The position numbers and the translations under genes were made by a program. Below, in pieces: positions 1 to 6,291 of a DNA stretch of 8,542 bases. The stretch is taken from positions 1 to 8,542 of the forward strand of contig QNAU01000048.1 in assembly GCA_003641545.1 (NCBI GenBank), written 5' to 3'. The notes beneath the pieces were generated by a model that was given only the letters and a program-made list of their open reading frames with translations, was not told the origin of the DNA and ran no database searches. Every line of letters starts with the position of its first letter. Position 1 is the first letter of the stretch. This stretch comes from Thermotoga sp. (lineage in GTDB: Bacteria; Thermotogota; Thermotogae; B21-G9).

Positions 1-1171
1 GTCCACCAAAAAGCCTCTGGATCCCTCAAAACTGCTCGCGATATTTCCAAGACCATTGGTTGATCAGGAGATATCGGATGAAAGGTTCATAAAAATCCCC
101 GAAGAAGTGATGAAAGAATATTCAGTTTTCAGACCCACACCACTTCTGAGGGCGAAATTTCTGGAGGAGTTCCTGCAGACACCCGCGAGAATATATTACA
201 AGTACGAGGGAGTCAGTCCGACGGGTAGTCACAAAACGAACACTGCCTTAGCTCAGGCGTATTTCAACAAGATCGATGGAACGAAGATGCTCGTGACGGA
301 AACGGGAGCGGGACAGTGGGGAAGTGCGTTGACCTATGCGGGCGCAAAGTACGGGTTGAAGGTGAAGGTTTTCATGGTGAAGGTGAGTTATGAACAGAAA
401 CCGATGAGAAAGTATATGATGAACCTCTTCGATGGAAGTGTCACCCCCAGTCCGAGTGAGGAAACAAACTCGGGGAGAAAGATATTAGGAGAGGATTCGA
501 ACAACCCTGGATCGCTTGGAATTGCCATAAGTGAAGCGATAGAAGCTGTTTTGAACGAAGAAGGAGCGAAGTATTCTTTGGGAAGCGTGCTCGATCATGT
601 CCTGTTACACCAGACCGTGATCGGACTCGAACTCAAAGAACAGCTTAAGAAGATTGGAGAAAAACCCAACGTGATCATAGGTTGTCATGGAGGTGGATCG
701 AATTTCGGTGGAACCATGCTTCCCTTCATACCGGATCGTCTGAACGGCGAGGATATCAGGTTCATCGCCTGTGAACCAACCGCATGTCCGAGTCTGAGCA
801 AGGGAGAATACAGATACGATCATGGAGATTCCGCCGGTTTGACACCTCTTTTGAAGATGTACACGCTCGGCAAGGATTTCATCCCTCCAAAGATACATGC
901 GGGAGGGTTGAGATACCACGGGGCTGCCCCAATAATTTCGAAACTCGTTCATGAAAGGATAATAGAGGTCGAGGCGTTCGATCAAGATGAGGTCTTCAAA
1001 TCAGCTAAGATCTTTGCCAAAGTTGAAGGAATAATACCCGCTCCAGAATCTGCACACGCCATAGCGGGAGCCATAAGGGAAGCCGAGAGGGCAAGAAATG
1101 AAAAGAAGGAAGAGGTAATAGTCTTCAACCTCAGTGGACATGGATTGCTCGATTTGACCGCTTACGCGTGA
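1..1171 (+). CDS. trpB: Tryptophan synthase beta chain, TrpB2 type (5' end outside window)
   Basis: PLP enzyme that condenses indole with L-serine to give tryptophan in the cytoplasm. The frame is open from base 2 with no stop, and the residues before the TTG at 56 ([13 protein letters not shown]) match the conserved TrpB2 N-terminal region, so the gene is cut by the window edge and TTG 56 is not the real start. The visible part is 389 residues; the family is usually about 420-450. Visible landmarks are the PLP lysine in GSHKTN (codon 233-235), the catalytic glutamate in ETGAGQWG (codon 299-301), where Trp in place of the His of TrpB1 marks the TrpB2 group, the phosphate-binding GGGSN (689-703), the HAGGLRYHG motif, and the C-terminal LSGHG. 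The glycine motif is preceded by Cys-His rather than the commoner Cys-Val. No trpA follows. TrpB2 enzymes often work without TrpA, as indole salvage or as a second beta chain; the role here is inferred. Confidence 0.95.
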   Translation, partial: STKKPLDPSKLLAIFPRPLVDQEISDERFIKIPEEVMKEYSVFRPTPLLRAKFLEEFLQTPARIYYKYEGVSPTGSHKTNTALAQAYFNKIDGTKMLVTETGAGQWGSALTYAGAKYGLKVKVFMVKVSYEQKPMRKYMMNLFDGSVTPSPSEETNSGRKILGEDSNNPGSLGIAISEAIEAVLNEEGAKYSLGSVLDHVLLHQTVIGLELKEQLKKIGEKPNVIIGCHGGGSNFGGTMLPFIPDRLNGEDIRFIACEPTACPSLSKGEYRYDHGDSAGLTPLLKMYTLGKDFIPPKIHAGGLRYHGAAPIISKLVHERIIEVEAFDQDEVFKSAKIFAKVEGIIPAPESAHAIAGAIREAERARNEKKEEVIVFNLSGHGLLDLTAYA

Positions 1172-1194
1172 GGTTTCCTGTTTCTTCGTAAGGT

Positions 1195-1218
1195 ATCCCG
1201 GGGCTAATACCCCGGGAT
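1195..1218 (+). terminator. GC-rich hairpin after trpB2, probable terminator
   Basis: A perfect 9-bp inverted repeat, ATCCCGGGG (1195-1203) and CCCCGGGAT (1210-1218), surrounds a 6-nt loop and begins 24 nt after the trpB2 stop. Seven of the nine pairs are G-C, so it should be stable in a thermophile. The tract after the stem on the + strand (GGGTTTCCTCC) is only weakly T-rich, so it may be an inefficient terminator or a 3'-end protecting hairpin. The other strand has no better T tract. Confidence 0.55.
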
Positions 1219-1277
1219 GGGTTTCCTCCAGAAAACCGAACCTCCAAATGCATCTTTTCAGAACATTACATCCATCC

Positions 1278-1306
1278 TTGACATACCCAAGGATTCGTGA
1301 TAACAT
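1278..1306 (+). promoter_or_regulatory. sigma-A promoter of hrcA-grpE-dnaJ
   Basis: A consensus -35 box TTGACA (1278-1283) and a -10 box TAACAT (1301-1306) are separated by exactly 17 bp. A TG at 1298-1299, one base before the -10, makes it an extended -10 as well. The predicted transcription start is about 1312-1314, at the left edge of the CIRCE element, so a bound HrcA would cover the start site. A run of seven T (1306-1312) lies between the -10 and the start. The start site is predicted from spacing only. Confidence 0.85.
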
Positions 1307-1310
1307 TTTT

Positions 1311-1337
1311 TTAGCACTCTTGAGGGGTGAGTGCTAA
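1311..1337 (+). promoter_or_regulatory. CIRCE operator (HrcA binding site)
   Basis: A perfect match to the CIRCE consensus: TTAGCACTC (1311-1319), a 9-bp spacer, then GAGTGCTAA (1329-1337), with no mismatch between arms. CIRCE is the known operator of HrcA. It overlaps the predicted transcription start and its last base is the A of the likely hrcA ATG, giving autoregulation of the whole hrcA-grpE-dnaJ operon. The same palindrome would form a 9-bp stem at the very 5' end of the mRNA, with the ribosome site in the loop. Confidence 0.97.
1323..1330 (+). promoter_or_regulatory. hrcA ribosome binding site inside the CIRCE spacer
   Basis: AGGGGTGA resembles the AGGAGGTGA anti-16S consensus. The purine core ends at 1327, 9 nt before the ATG at 1337 but only 3 nt before the GTG at 1331. 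This spacing favours the ATG as the hrcA start. The core lies in the spacer between the two CIRCE arms, so in RNA it would be in the hairpin loop. Confidence 0.75.
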
Positions 1338-2398
1338 TGAATGGTAGGATCAAGAATGGATTTTTAAACGAGAGACAGAAGAAAGTTCTGTTTTGTATAG
1401 TGAAAGAATACATAAGAACTCACAAACCTGTGAGTTCATCCAAGGTGTTGGAAATTTCCACGATAGATTACAGCAGTGCGACCATAAGAAATGATATGAG
1501 GAAATTGGAATACTTGGGATATCTCAAACAACCGCATACATCCGCGGGCAGAATACCCACGGACAAGGCACTCAGATTCTATCTGGATGCGGTGATGGAT
1601 ATGAGAAGGATGAGGGAAAGGGGAAAGGAAGTTGAAAAGGATTCCCACGTCTACTGGGAAGGTGATTTCAGCAGGATACTCGAAGGTGCGGTTAAGATAA
1701 TCGCCGTTGCTTCGGATGGTATAGCGATAGTGGAAAAACCCAAGGTGGAATTTCTGAGAATAAGTGGGGTGATCTTGAGAGAAATAGATGAAACGAGAAC
1801 CTTGGTTGTTCTCTCCACCGAACTCGGTTTGAATGAATCTTTCACAATATATCATCCGAGGGATGTGAAGCTCGAGGAGTTGGAGAACATCCTCAACGAT
1901 AAACTGATTGGAAGAACGATAGGGGATATAAGAAAATCTGTGAGCGGGATAGATATAAGAGCTAAGATATGGTATGACAAAAGATTGGAGGAACTGATGA
2001 AGTTCCTCGAGAATCTTCTGAATGAAAGATTCGAAGAGGGTTTCTTGAGATACGGTTTCCAGAGGATAATAAACAACGATCTGTTGTCTTTCGATGCGGT
2101 GAGGAAGCTGATGAGAATTCTCGAGGATGAGGAGACCACGAAGGAACTTCTGAACGAGATCTATTCATTGGATAGATCGGAAAATGGCGTGATGGTGATC
2201 ATAGGGGAGGAACATAAAAACAAGGATCTGAGAGAATTTTCAACCTTTATAGATACTTACAAAGTTTTCGATAGGAATGTTGGCAGAATCGCGGTCATAA
2301 CTTCAAAATATACCGATTATGAGAAGGTCGTGAAAACCTTAGTGTACATATCGAACAGGTTGACGGAGTTTTTGACAAAACTCAGCATGAGGAGGTGA
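1337..2398 (+). CDS. hrcA: Heat-inducible transcription repressor HrcA
   Basis: Repressor of class I heat-shock genes, binding CIRCE as a dimer. The product is 353 aa from ATG 1337, close to the usual 340-350. An N-terminal winged helix-turn-helix covers about residues 8-75, with the family signature SSATIRNDMRKLEYLGYL and then HTSAGRIPTDKALRFY; a GAF-like central domain and a C-terminal dimerisation part follow. ATG 1337 was chosen over the in-frame GTG at 1331 because of ribosome-site spacing; GTG would add two residues (M-L) and lies in the right CIRCE arm. It is first in the operon and sits directly on its own operator. Its last codons, AGG AGG TGA, double as the ribosome site of grpE. 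HrcA function is usually assisted by GroE in other bacteria; nothing here tests that. Confidence 0.97.
   Translation: MNGRIKNGFLNERQKKVLFCIVKEYIRTHKPVSSSKVLEISTIDYSSATIRNDMRKLEYLGYLKQPHTSAGRIPTDKALRFYLDAVMDMRRMRERGKEVEKDSHVYWEGDFSRILEGAVKIIAVASDGIAIVEKPKVEFLRISGVILREIDETRTLVVLSTELGLNESFTIYHPRDVKLEELENILNDKLIGRTIGDIRKSVSGIDIRAKIWYDKRLEELMKFLENLLNERFEEGFLRYGFQRIINNDLLSFDAVRKLMRILEDEETTKELLNEIYSLDRSENGVMVIIGEEHKNKDLREFSTFIDTYKVFDRNVGRIAVITSKYTDYEKVVKTLVYISNRLTEFLTKLSMRR
2390..2398 (+). promoter_or_regulatory. Perfect Shine-Dalgarno of grpE
   Basis: AGGAGGTGA is fully complementary to the 16S 3' end and has 7 nt from the end of AGGAGG to the grpE ATG. It is also the last two arginine codons and the stop of hrcA, so terminating ribosomes sit on the grpE initiation site. 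This predicts strong, coupled translation of GrpE. Confidence 0.85.
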
Positions 2399-2402
2399 GA
2401 AG

Positions 2403-2960
2403 ATGGAGGAAAAAAAGGTAAAGGAGAACAAAACAGAAGAGTTGGAAAAGTTGAAAAAAGAATTGGAAGAATTGGAGAAGAAATACAAGGAGCTGGAGAA
2501 TTACACCAAGAGATTGAAAGCGGAGTTTGAAAATTACAAGAACATCGTATCCAAAGAAAAAAGAGATATAATGAGGAATGCCACCGAATACATCATAGAG
2601 AAACTGCTCCCGGTTTTGGACGACTTTGAGAGGGCATTCTCGAATCTGAACACCGAGGATGAGAAATCGTTGATGGCTTTCGTTGAAGGGGTGAGGTTGA
2701 TATACAAAAAATTGTGGAACATTCTTGAAAATGAAGGATTGGTCAAGATAAAGGTGGAGGGATTGAAATTCGATCCCTTTGAACATGAGGTTGTGGAAAA
2801 GGTGGAGAGCGACGAACACGAAGAATTCACGATCTTGGAGGAGATAGAAGGAGGATACAAATTTCACTCGAAGGTTCTCAAACCTGCCAAAGTCAAGGTG
2901 GCTGTGAAACCCAACGTCGGTGGTGCCGATGACGGAAAGGAAAGCAGAGGTGGTGAATGA
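2403..2960 (+). CDS. grpE: Nucleotide exchange factor GrpE
   Basis: Co-chaperone that releases ADP from DnaK in the cytoplasm. The product is 185 aa, within the family range. Residues 1-60 are a highly charged Lys/Glu/Leu coiled coil, followed by the helical bundle (LLPVLDDFERAF, residues 68-79) and the C-terminal beta domain (FDPFEHEVVEKV, residues 123-134, and GYKFHSKVLKPAKVKV, residues 151-166) that contacts the DnaK nucleotide domain. The last 15 residues form a Gly/Asp/Glu-rich tail. The ATG lies 4 nt after the hrcA stop with a perfect ribosome site. It is regulated from the CIRCE promoter upstream; the DnaK it serves is encoded outside this window. Confidence 0.97.
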   Translation: MEEKKVKENKTEELEKLKKELEELEKKYKELENYTKRLKAEFENYKNIVSKEKRDIMRNATEYIIEKLLPVLDDFERAFSNLNTEDEKSLMAFVEGVRLIYKKLWNILENEGLVKIKVEGLKFDPFEHEVVEKVESDEHEEFTILEEIEGGYKFHSKVLKPAKVKVAVKPNVGGADDGKESRGGE

Positions 2961-2963
2961 GGA

Positions 2964-4073
2964 GTGGCACCGAAGAAGGACTACTATGAAATACTCGGTG
3001 TTCCAAGGAATGCGACACAGGAGGAAATAAGAAAGGCATACAGAAATCTGGTTAAGAAATGGCATCCGGATCTTCATCCCGAGAATCGTGAAGAAGCTGA
3101 GAAAAAATTCAAAGAAATAACAGAAGCTTACGAAGTTTTGAGTGATCCGGAAAAGCGAGCTCAATATGATCAGTTTGGATACGTTGGTGAACATCCGTTC
3201 AGCACATCTACTTCCGGTCATACTGGAAGTGGGAAAACCATTTTTGAAGATCTCTTTGGGGATTTCGAGGATATATTCGATATGTTTTTCGGTAGAAGAC
3301 CAGGGGCACGAACCGAGGAGAGAAGAACTCCCAAACCTGGTGAGGATATAAACATGGTGATAACGATAGAACTGTCGGATGTTCTCACCGGGAAGGAGGT
3401 CCCAATAGAATACGAAAGGCGTGAAGTGTGTGATGCATGTGGAGGGACTGGGGCAGATGGAGGTGTTTCTTTTAGGACATGCCCGAGATGTGGAGGAACG
3501 GGGGTAATAAGGGAGGAGCAGAGGACGTTCTTTGGAACATTCATAAATACCTACACATGCCCGACATGCGGAGGAACAGGAAAGATAGTGGAGAAAAGGT
3601 GTAGGGTTTGTGGTGGAATAGGCTACATACTCAGAAAGAGGAGGATAAAGGTCAAGATACCTCCAGGTGTGGAGGATGGGGCAAGATTGAGAGTTGCAAA
3701 CGGTGGACACTGTGGAACGGATGGAGGCCCATACGGAGATCTCTATATAACGGTCAAGGTCAGAGACGATCCCCGTTTCAGAAGAGAAGGGGATGATGTA
3801 TATACAGAGATAAAGGTGAATTTCGTTCAAGCCATATTGGGTTCCACCGTCGTTGTTCCCACACTCGAAGGTCCTCAACCCTTTAAAATCCCTCCTGGAA
3901 CGCAACCTGACACGGTCTTCAGGTTGAAAGGTAAAGGATTGCCGAACATGAGAACGGGTAAACGTGGTAACCTCTACGTGATAGTTAAAATCGAAATACC
4001 GAAGAGGGTGAGTTCCAAGGAAAGGAAGCTTCTGGAAGAGTATGCAAAGATGGAAAACATAAACATCGATTGA
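2964..4073 (+). CDS. dnaJ: Chaperone protein DnaJ (Hsp40, type I)
   Basis: J-domain co-chaperone that delivers substrates to DnaK and stimulates its ATPase. The product is 369 aa, a normal length. The J domain is residues 1-70 with HPD at 34-36. Next comes a linker (71-115) that is Phe- and Asp-rich but poor in glycine, with the stretch EDIFDMFFG near its end. The zinc domain has four CxxCxGxG repeats at Cys 156/159, 173/176, 199/202 and 213/216. The C-terminal substrate domains include GGPYGDLYI and [11 protein letters not shown] 2964 starts 3 nt after the grpE stop, with GGTGGTGA (2949-2956) as the ribosome site. Odd: residues 85-92 (GHTGSGKT) fit a Walker A pattern, probably by chance. Last gene of the CIRCE operon unless transcription reads on into fliQ. 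Confidence 0.98.
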   Translation: MAPKKDYYEILGVPRNATQEEIRKAYRNLVKKWHPDLHPENREEAEKKFKEITEAYEVLSDPEKRAQYDQFGYVGEHPFSTSTSGHTGSGKTIFEDLFGDFEDIFDMFFGRRPGARTEERRTPKPGEDINMVITIELSDVLTGKEVPIEYERREVCDACGGTGADGGVSFRTCPRCGGTGVIREEQRTFFGTFINTYTCPTCGGTGKIVEKRCRVCGGIGYILRKRRIKVKIPPGVEDGARLRVANGGHCGTDGGPYGDLYITVKVRDDPRFRREGDDVYTEIKVNFVQAILGSTVVVPTLEGPQPFKIPPGTQPDTVFRLKGKGLPNMRTGKRGNLYVIVKIEIPKRVSSKERKLLEEYAKMENINID

Positions 4074-4082
4074 CCCCATTTG

Positions 4083-4091
4083 TGGTAGAAT
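4083..4091 (+). promoter_or_regulatory. Candidate extended -10 promoter for the flagellar operon
   Basis: TG at 4083-4084, one base, then TAGAAT (4086-4091) fits an extended -10 element. TTGACC at 4070-4075 resembles a -35 box, but it is only 10 bp away and overlaps the dnaJ stop, so it probably does not act with this -10. A start near 4098 would give a leader of about 30 nt with a good ribosome site before fliQ. I see no sigma-28 type promoter here. The call rests on one element only. Confidence 0.4.
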
Positions 4092-4128
4092 TCAAGCAGG
4101 GATGAGATGATAAATCTGGAAGGCGGGG

Positions 4129-4404
4129 GTGTTTGAGATAACATCCGAGGTCTTTCTTGATGTGATGGTTAGAGGTATAACCGTTCTTTTATCTGTTGTC
4201 ACTCCTGTTCTTTTGATAAGCATGGTTGTCGGCTTGATAATAGCCATATTCCAAGCGGTGACACAGATAAATGAGCAAACCATCACATTCGTATCGAAGA
4301 TTTTCGTCGTTTTTCTGACCCTCATGTTCTTAGGCGGATGGATGATACAGAAATTGGTGGACTACCTTCACGAACTTCTCACCCATTTCTTCAACATGAT
4401 TTGA
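4129..4404 (+). CDS. fliQ: Flagellar biosynthetic protein FliQ
   Basis: Small inner-membrane subunit of the flagellar type III export gate, which assembles with FliP and FliR. The product is 91 aa, the usual size, with two hydrophobic segments at about residues 17-43 and 53-76 joined by the family motif FQAVTQINEQT (41-51). The start is well fixed: an in-frame TAA lies at 4111-4113, GTG 4129 is the first start codon after it, and GGAAGG (4118-4123) precedes it at suitable spacing. It follows dnaJ by 55 bp and opens the flagellar cluster. fliP, often its upstream neighbour, is absent here. Confidence 0.96.
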   Translation: MFEITSEVFLDVMVRGITVLLSVVTPVLLISMVVGLIIAIFQAVTQINEQTITFVSKIFVVFLTLMFLGGWMIQKLVDYLHELLTHFFNMI

Positions 4405-4406
4405 GC

Positions 4407-4415
4407 GGGTGGATG
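4407..4415 (+). promoter_or_regulatory. Ribosome site that decides the fliR start
   Basis: GGGTGGATG lies 5 nt (measured from the GGGTGG core) before the ATG at 4418. The alternative in-frame GTG at 4409 lies inside this element and has only a weak TGAG ahead of it, so ATG 4418 is favoured. Confidence 0.5.
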
Positions 4416-4417
4416 AG

Positions 4418-5200
4418 ATGCCACACGATGTTGTAAATTTTTTGGAGAACAAATTTCTCGTTTGGTGCTTGGTCATTTCAAGAATATCCGGTTTGTTCAT
4501 CGTGGGACCGCTGTTCAGCACCGCGTTCATACCGGCGATCGTGAAAATATTGATCATTCTGTTTCTATCTTGGCTTGTAACGCCATCGATAGAATCCTTC
4601 ATCCCACTTGACACACCCATCATCGAGATATTTCTTATGAGCCTTTCCAACTTCATCGTTGGATTGCTTGCGGGTTTGATAGCGAACGCCCTCCTAACCG
4701 CTGTGGCACATATGGGAGAAATATTCGGTATCCAACTTGGATTCGGTGTTGCAGAAGTCTTCGATCCTCAGACCATGACTCAGACACCTCTCGTGTCTCA
4801 ATTCACCTACCTGATGGCTGTGTACATATTCACCCTCATGAAGGGACCGAACATGATATTGATAGCAATATTGAAAAGTTTCGACGATATACCCATAAAT
4901 TTCACAGATATAAATTTTTCAACATTTGAAAACATAGCGAGAATTGGGTCACAGATCTTCAGAATAGGGCTGAGATTTGGGATGCCCTTGGTTGTGTTCA
5001 TGGTGGTCGTGAGTTTCATCCTTGGAATACTGTCGAAATTGATGCCCCAGATGAACATATTCATGATAGGTCTTCCGGTGAAGATACTGGTTGGATTGGT
5101 GTTGTTCGCCGGGGTATTCCCCATCCTTGCGGATGCCATAACCAAGCTCTCCTTCTCCATAATTGGGGAGGTGAGGGAATTATTGACACACCTGAGATGA
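4418..5200 (+). CDS. fliR: Flagellar biosynthetic protein FliR
   Basis: Polytopic inner-membrane subunit of the flagellar export gate, forming the pore complex with FliP and FliQ. The product is 260 aa, typical of the family, with several hydrophobic segments (about residues 13-31, 39-55, 68-97, 127-152, 187-206, 218-240). Family motifs are visible: SRISGLFIVGPLFS (21-34), GFGVAEVFDPQT (108-119) and GLPVKILVGL (218-227). ATG 4418 was chosen for its ribosome site; GTG 4409 would give 263 aa and cannot be excluded. The gene starts 13 bp after the fliQ stop, and its TGA overlaps the flhB ATG. Confidence 0.96.
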   Translation: MPHDVVNFLENKFLVWCLVISRISGLFIVGPLFSTAFIPAIVKILIILFLSWLVTPSIESFIPLDTPIIEIFLMSLSNFIVGLLAGLIANALLTAVAHMGEIFGIQLGFGVAEVFDPQTMTQTPLVSQFTYLMAVYIFTLMKGPNMILIAILKSFDDIPINFTDINFSTFENIARIGSQIFRIGLRFGMPLVVFMVVVSFILGILSKLMPQMNIFMIGLPVKILVGLVLFAGVFPILADAITKLSFSIIGEVRELLTHLR

Positions 5201-6291
5201 ATCTGAGGATCAAGATAGAACTCGACCTCTTTCAGAGGGATCCAGACAGAACTGAGAGGGCGACACCTCGTAGAAGGAGAAAAGCACGCGAAGAGGGAAG
5301 AGTGGCATATTCGAGGGATTTGAACTTGTCCTTCGCCTTCCTCTCGGCTATTTTAGCTCTGTATTTTGCGGTGAAGTTGATCTACATGTCCATGGTGGAA
5401 GGTTTCAATTATTTCCTCAGTTTTCCAGAAAGAGCGGAAATAACCCTGAGCAGTTTCATGAGCCAGATGAAAGGATTGATGGAAAGATTTGCCGTACCCA
5501 TCGGTTTGGCATTTTCGATACCTCTCGGTGTATCTCTCTTGGTTGGGCTCGTTCAAACACGCTTTCTCTTCGCACCGAAAGTTCTGAGGTTGGATTTCTC
5601 GAGGTTGAATCCTGTTCAGGGATTCAAACGTATGTTCTCTCTCAGATCTCTCGTCGAGCTTCTAAAAAATGCGGTGAAATTGGTGATACTCGGTGTGGTG
5701 GCTTACACCGTTTTGAAAGGCGAATGGGATCATTTGGTTCTGATGCCCCTGTTGACCGTGGAACAATCCAGTTTGAAGATGCTGAACATTCTCTTTCAGG
5801 TTGGATTGAGATGCGGTATAGCACTTCTTGCACTTGGCGTGGTGGATTATCTCTACCAGAGGTGGGAATACGAAAAGAGTATAATGATGACGAGACAGGA
5901 ACTGAAGGAGGAATACAAGGAGGTCGAAGGAAATCCGGAGGTCAAGCGGAGACAGAGGCAACTTATGATGGAGATCATGAGAAGAAGGATGATACAGAGA
6001 GTTCCGGAAGCCACCGTCGTCATAACGAACCCGGTTCACGTAGCAGTTGCCTTGAAATACGAGGTTGAAAATATGGAAGCCCCCGTGTTGATAGCCAAAG
6101 GTGCGGGTGATACAGCCAAGAGAATAGTCGAGATTGCCAGAGAAAACGATGTGCCCGTGGTCAGGAATCCACCGGTTGCTAGGATGATATACGAAACCAC
6201 GGAGATAGGAGATGAAATACCGGAATCGCTTTACAGAGCGGTGGCTGAGATAATAGCGTATGTTTACACCCTGAAGGGGGTGAAGGTGTGA
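5197..6291 (+). CDS. flhB: Flagellar export switch protein FlhB
   Basis: Membrane subunit of the flagellar export apparatus that controls the change from rod/hook to filament substrates. The product is 364 aa, the usual length. The N-terminal cytoplasmic stretch has the motif TERATPRRRRKAREEG (19-34); four hydrophobic segments lie at about 44-68, 99-120, 154-172 and 196-218; the C-terminal cytoplasmic domain runs from about 225. The autocleavage motif, normally NPTH, reads NPVH (N278-P279-V280-H281, bases 6028-6039), keeping the Asn and Pro needed for the cleavage reaction but replacing Thr by Val. The start ATG overlaps the fliR stop as ATGA and has only a weak ribosome site, so translation is probably coupled to fliR. 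Its stop overlaps the flhA start. Confidence 0.97.
   Translation: MNLRIKIELDLFQRDPDRTERATPRRRRKAREEGRVAYSRDLNLSFAFLSAILALYFAVKLIYMSMVEGFNYFLSFPERAEITLSSFMSQMKGLMERFAVPIGLAFSIPLGVSLLVGLVQTRFLFAPKVLRLDFSRLNPVQGFKRMFSLRSLVELLKNAVKLVILGVVAYTVLKGEWDHLVLMPLLTVEQSSLKMLNILFQVGLRCGIALLALGVVDYLYQRWEYEKSIMMTRQELKEEYKEVEGNPEVKRRQRQLMMEIMRRRMIQRVPEATVVITNPVHVAVALKYEVENMEAPVLIAKGAGDTAKRIVEIARENDVPVVRNPPVARMIYETTEIGDEIPESLYRAVAEIIAYVYTLKGVKV

Noticed and set aside
1172..1227. 8-bp direct repeat GGTTTCCT at 1172-1179 and 1220-1227 flanking the hairpin
   Set aside because: Too short and close to chance; no sign of a mobile element or target duplication.
1217..1300. 27-codon + strand ORF between trpB2 and hrcA
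   Set aside because: Its ATG lies in the hairpin stem, it has no ribosome site, and it runs through the hrcA promoter. No recognisable product.
4070..4075. TTGACC as a -35 box for the fliQ promoter
   Set aside because: Only 10 bp from the TAGAAT element, too close for sigma-A; kept only as a remark beside the extended -10 call.
2382..4079. 565-codon open frame on the - strand opposite grpE and dnaJ
   Set aside because: It is in codon register with both genes (2403 and 2964 share a phase). Its stops would need TTA, CTA or TCA codons in the sense genes, which are avoided here. The translation looks like no known protein and has no promoter or ribosome site.
5724..6068. 114-codon + strand ORF inside flhB
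   Set aside because: An out-of-frame shadow of flhB with biased, low-complexity charged composition and no start signal.
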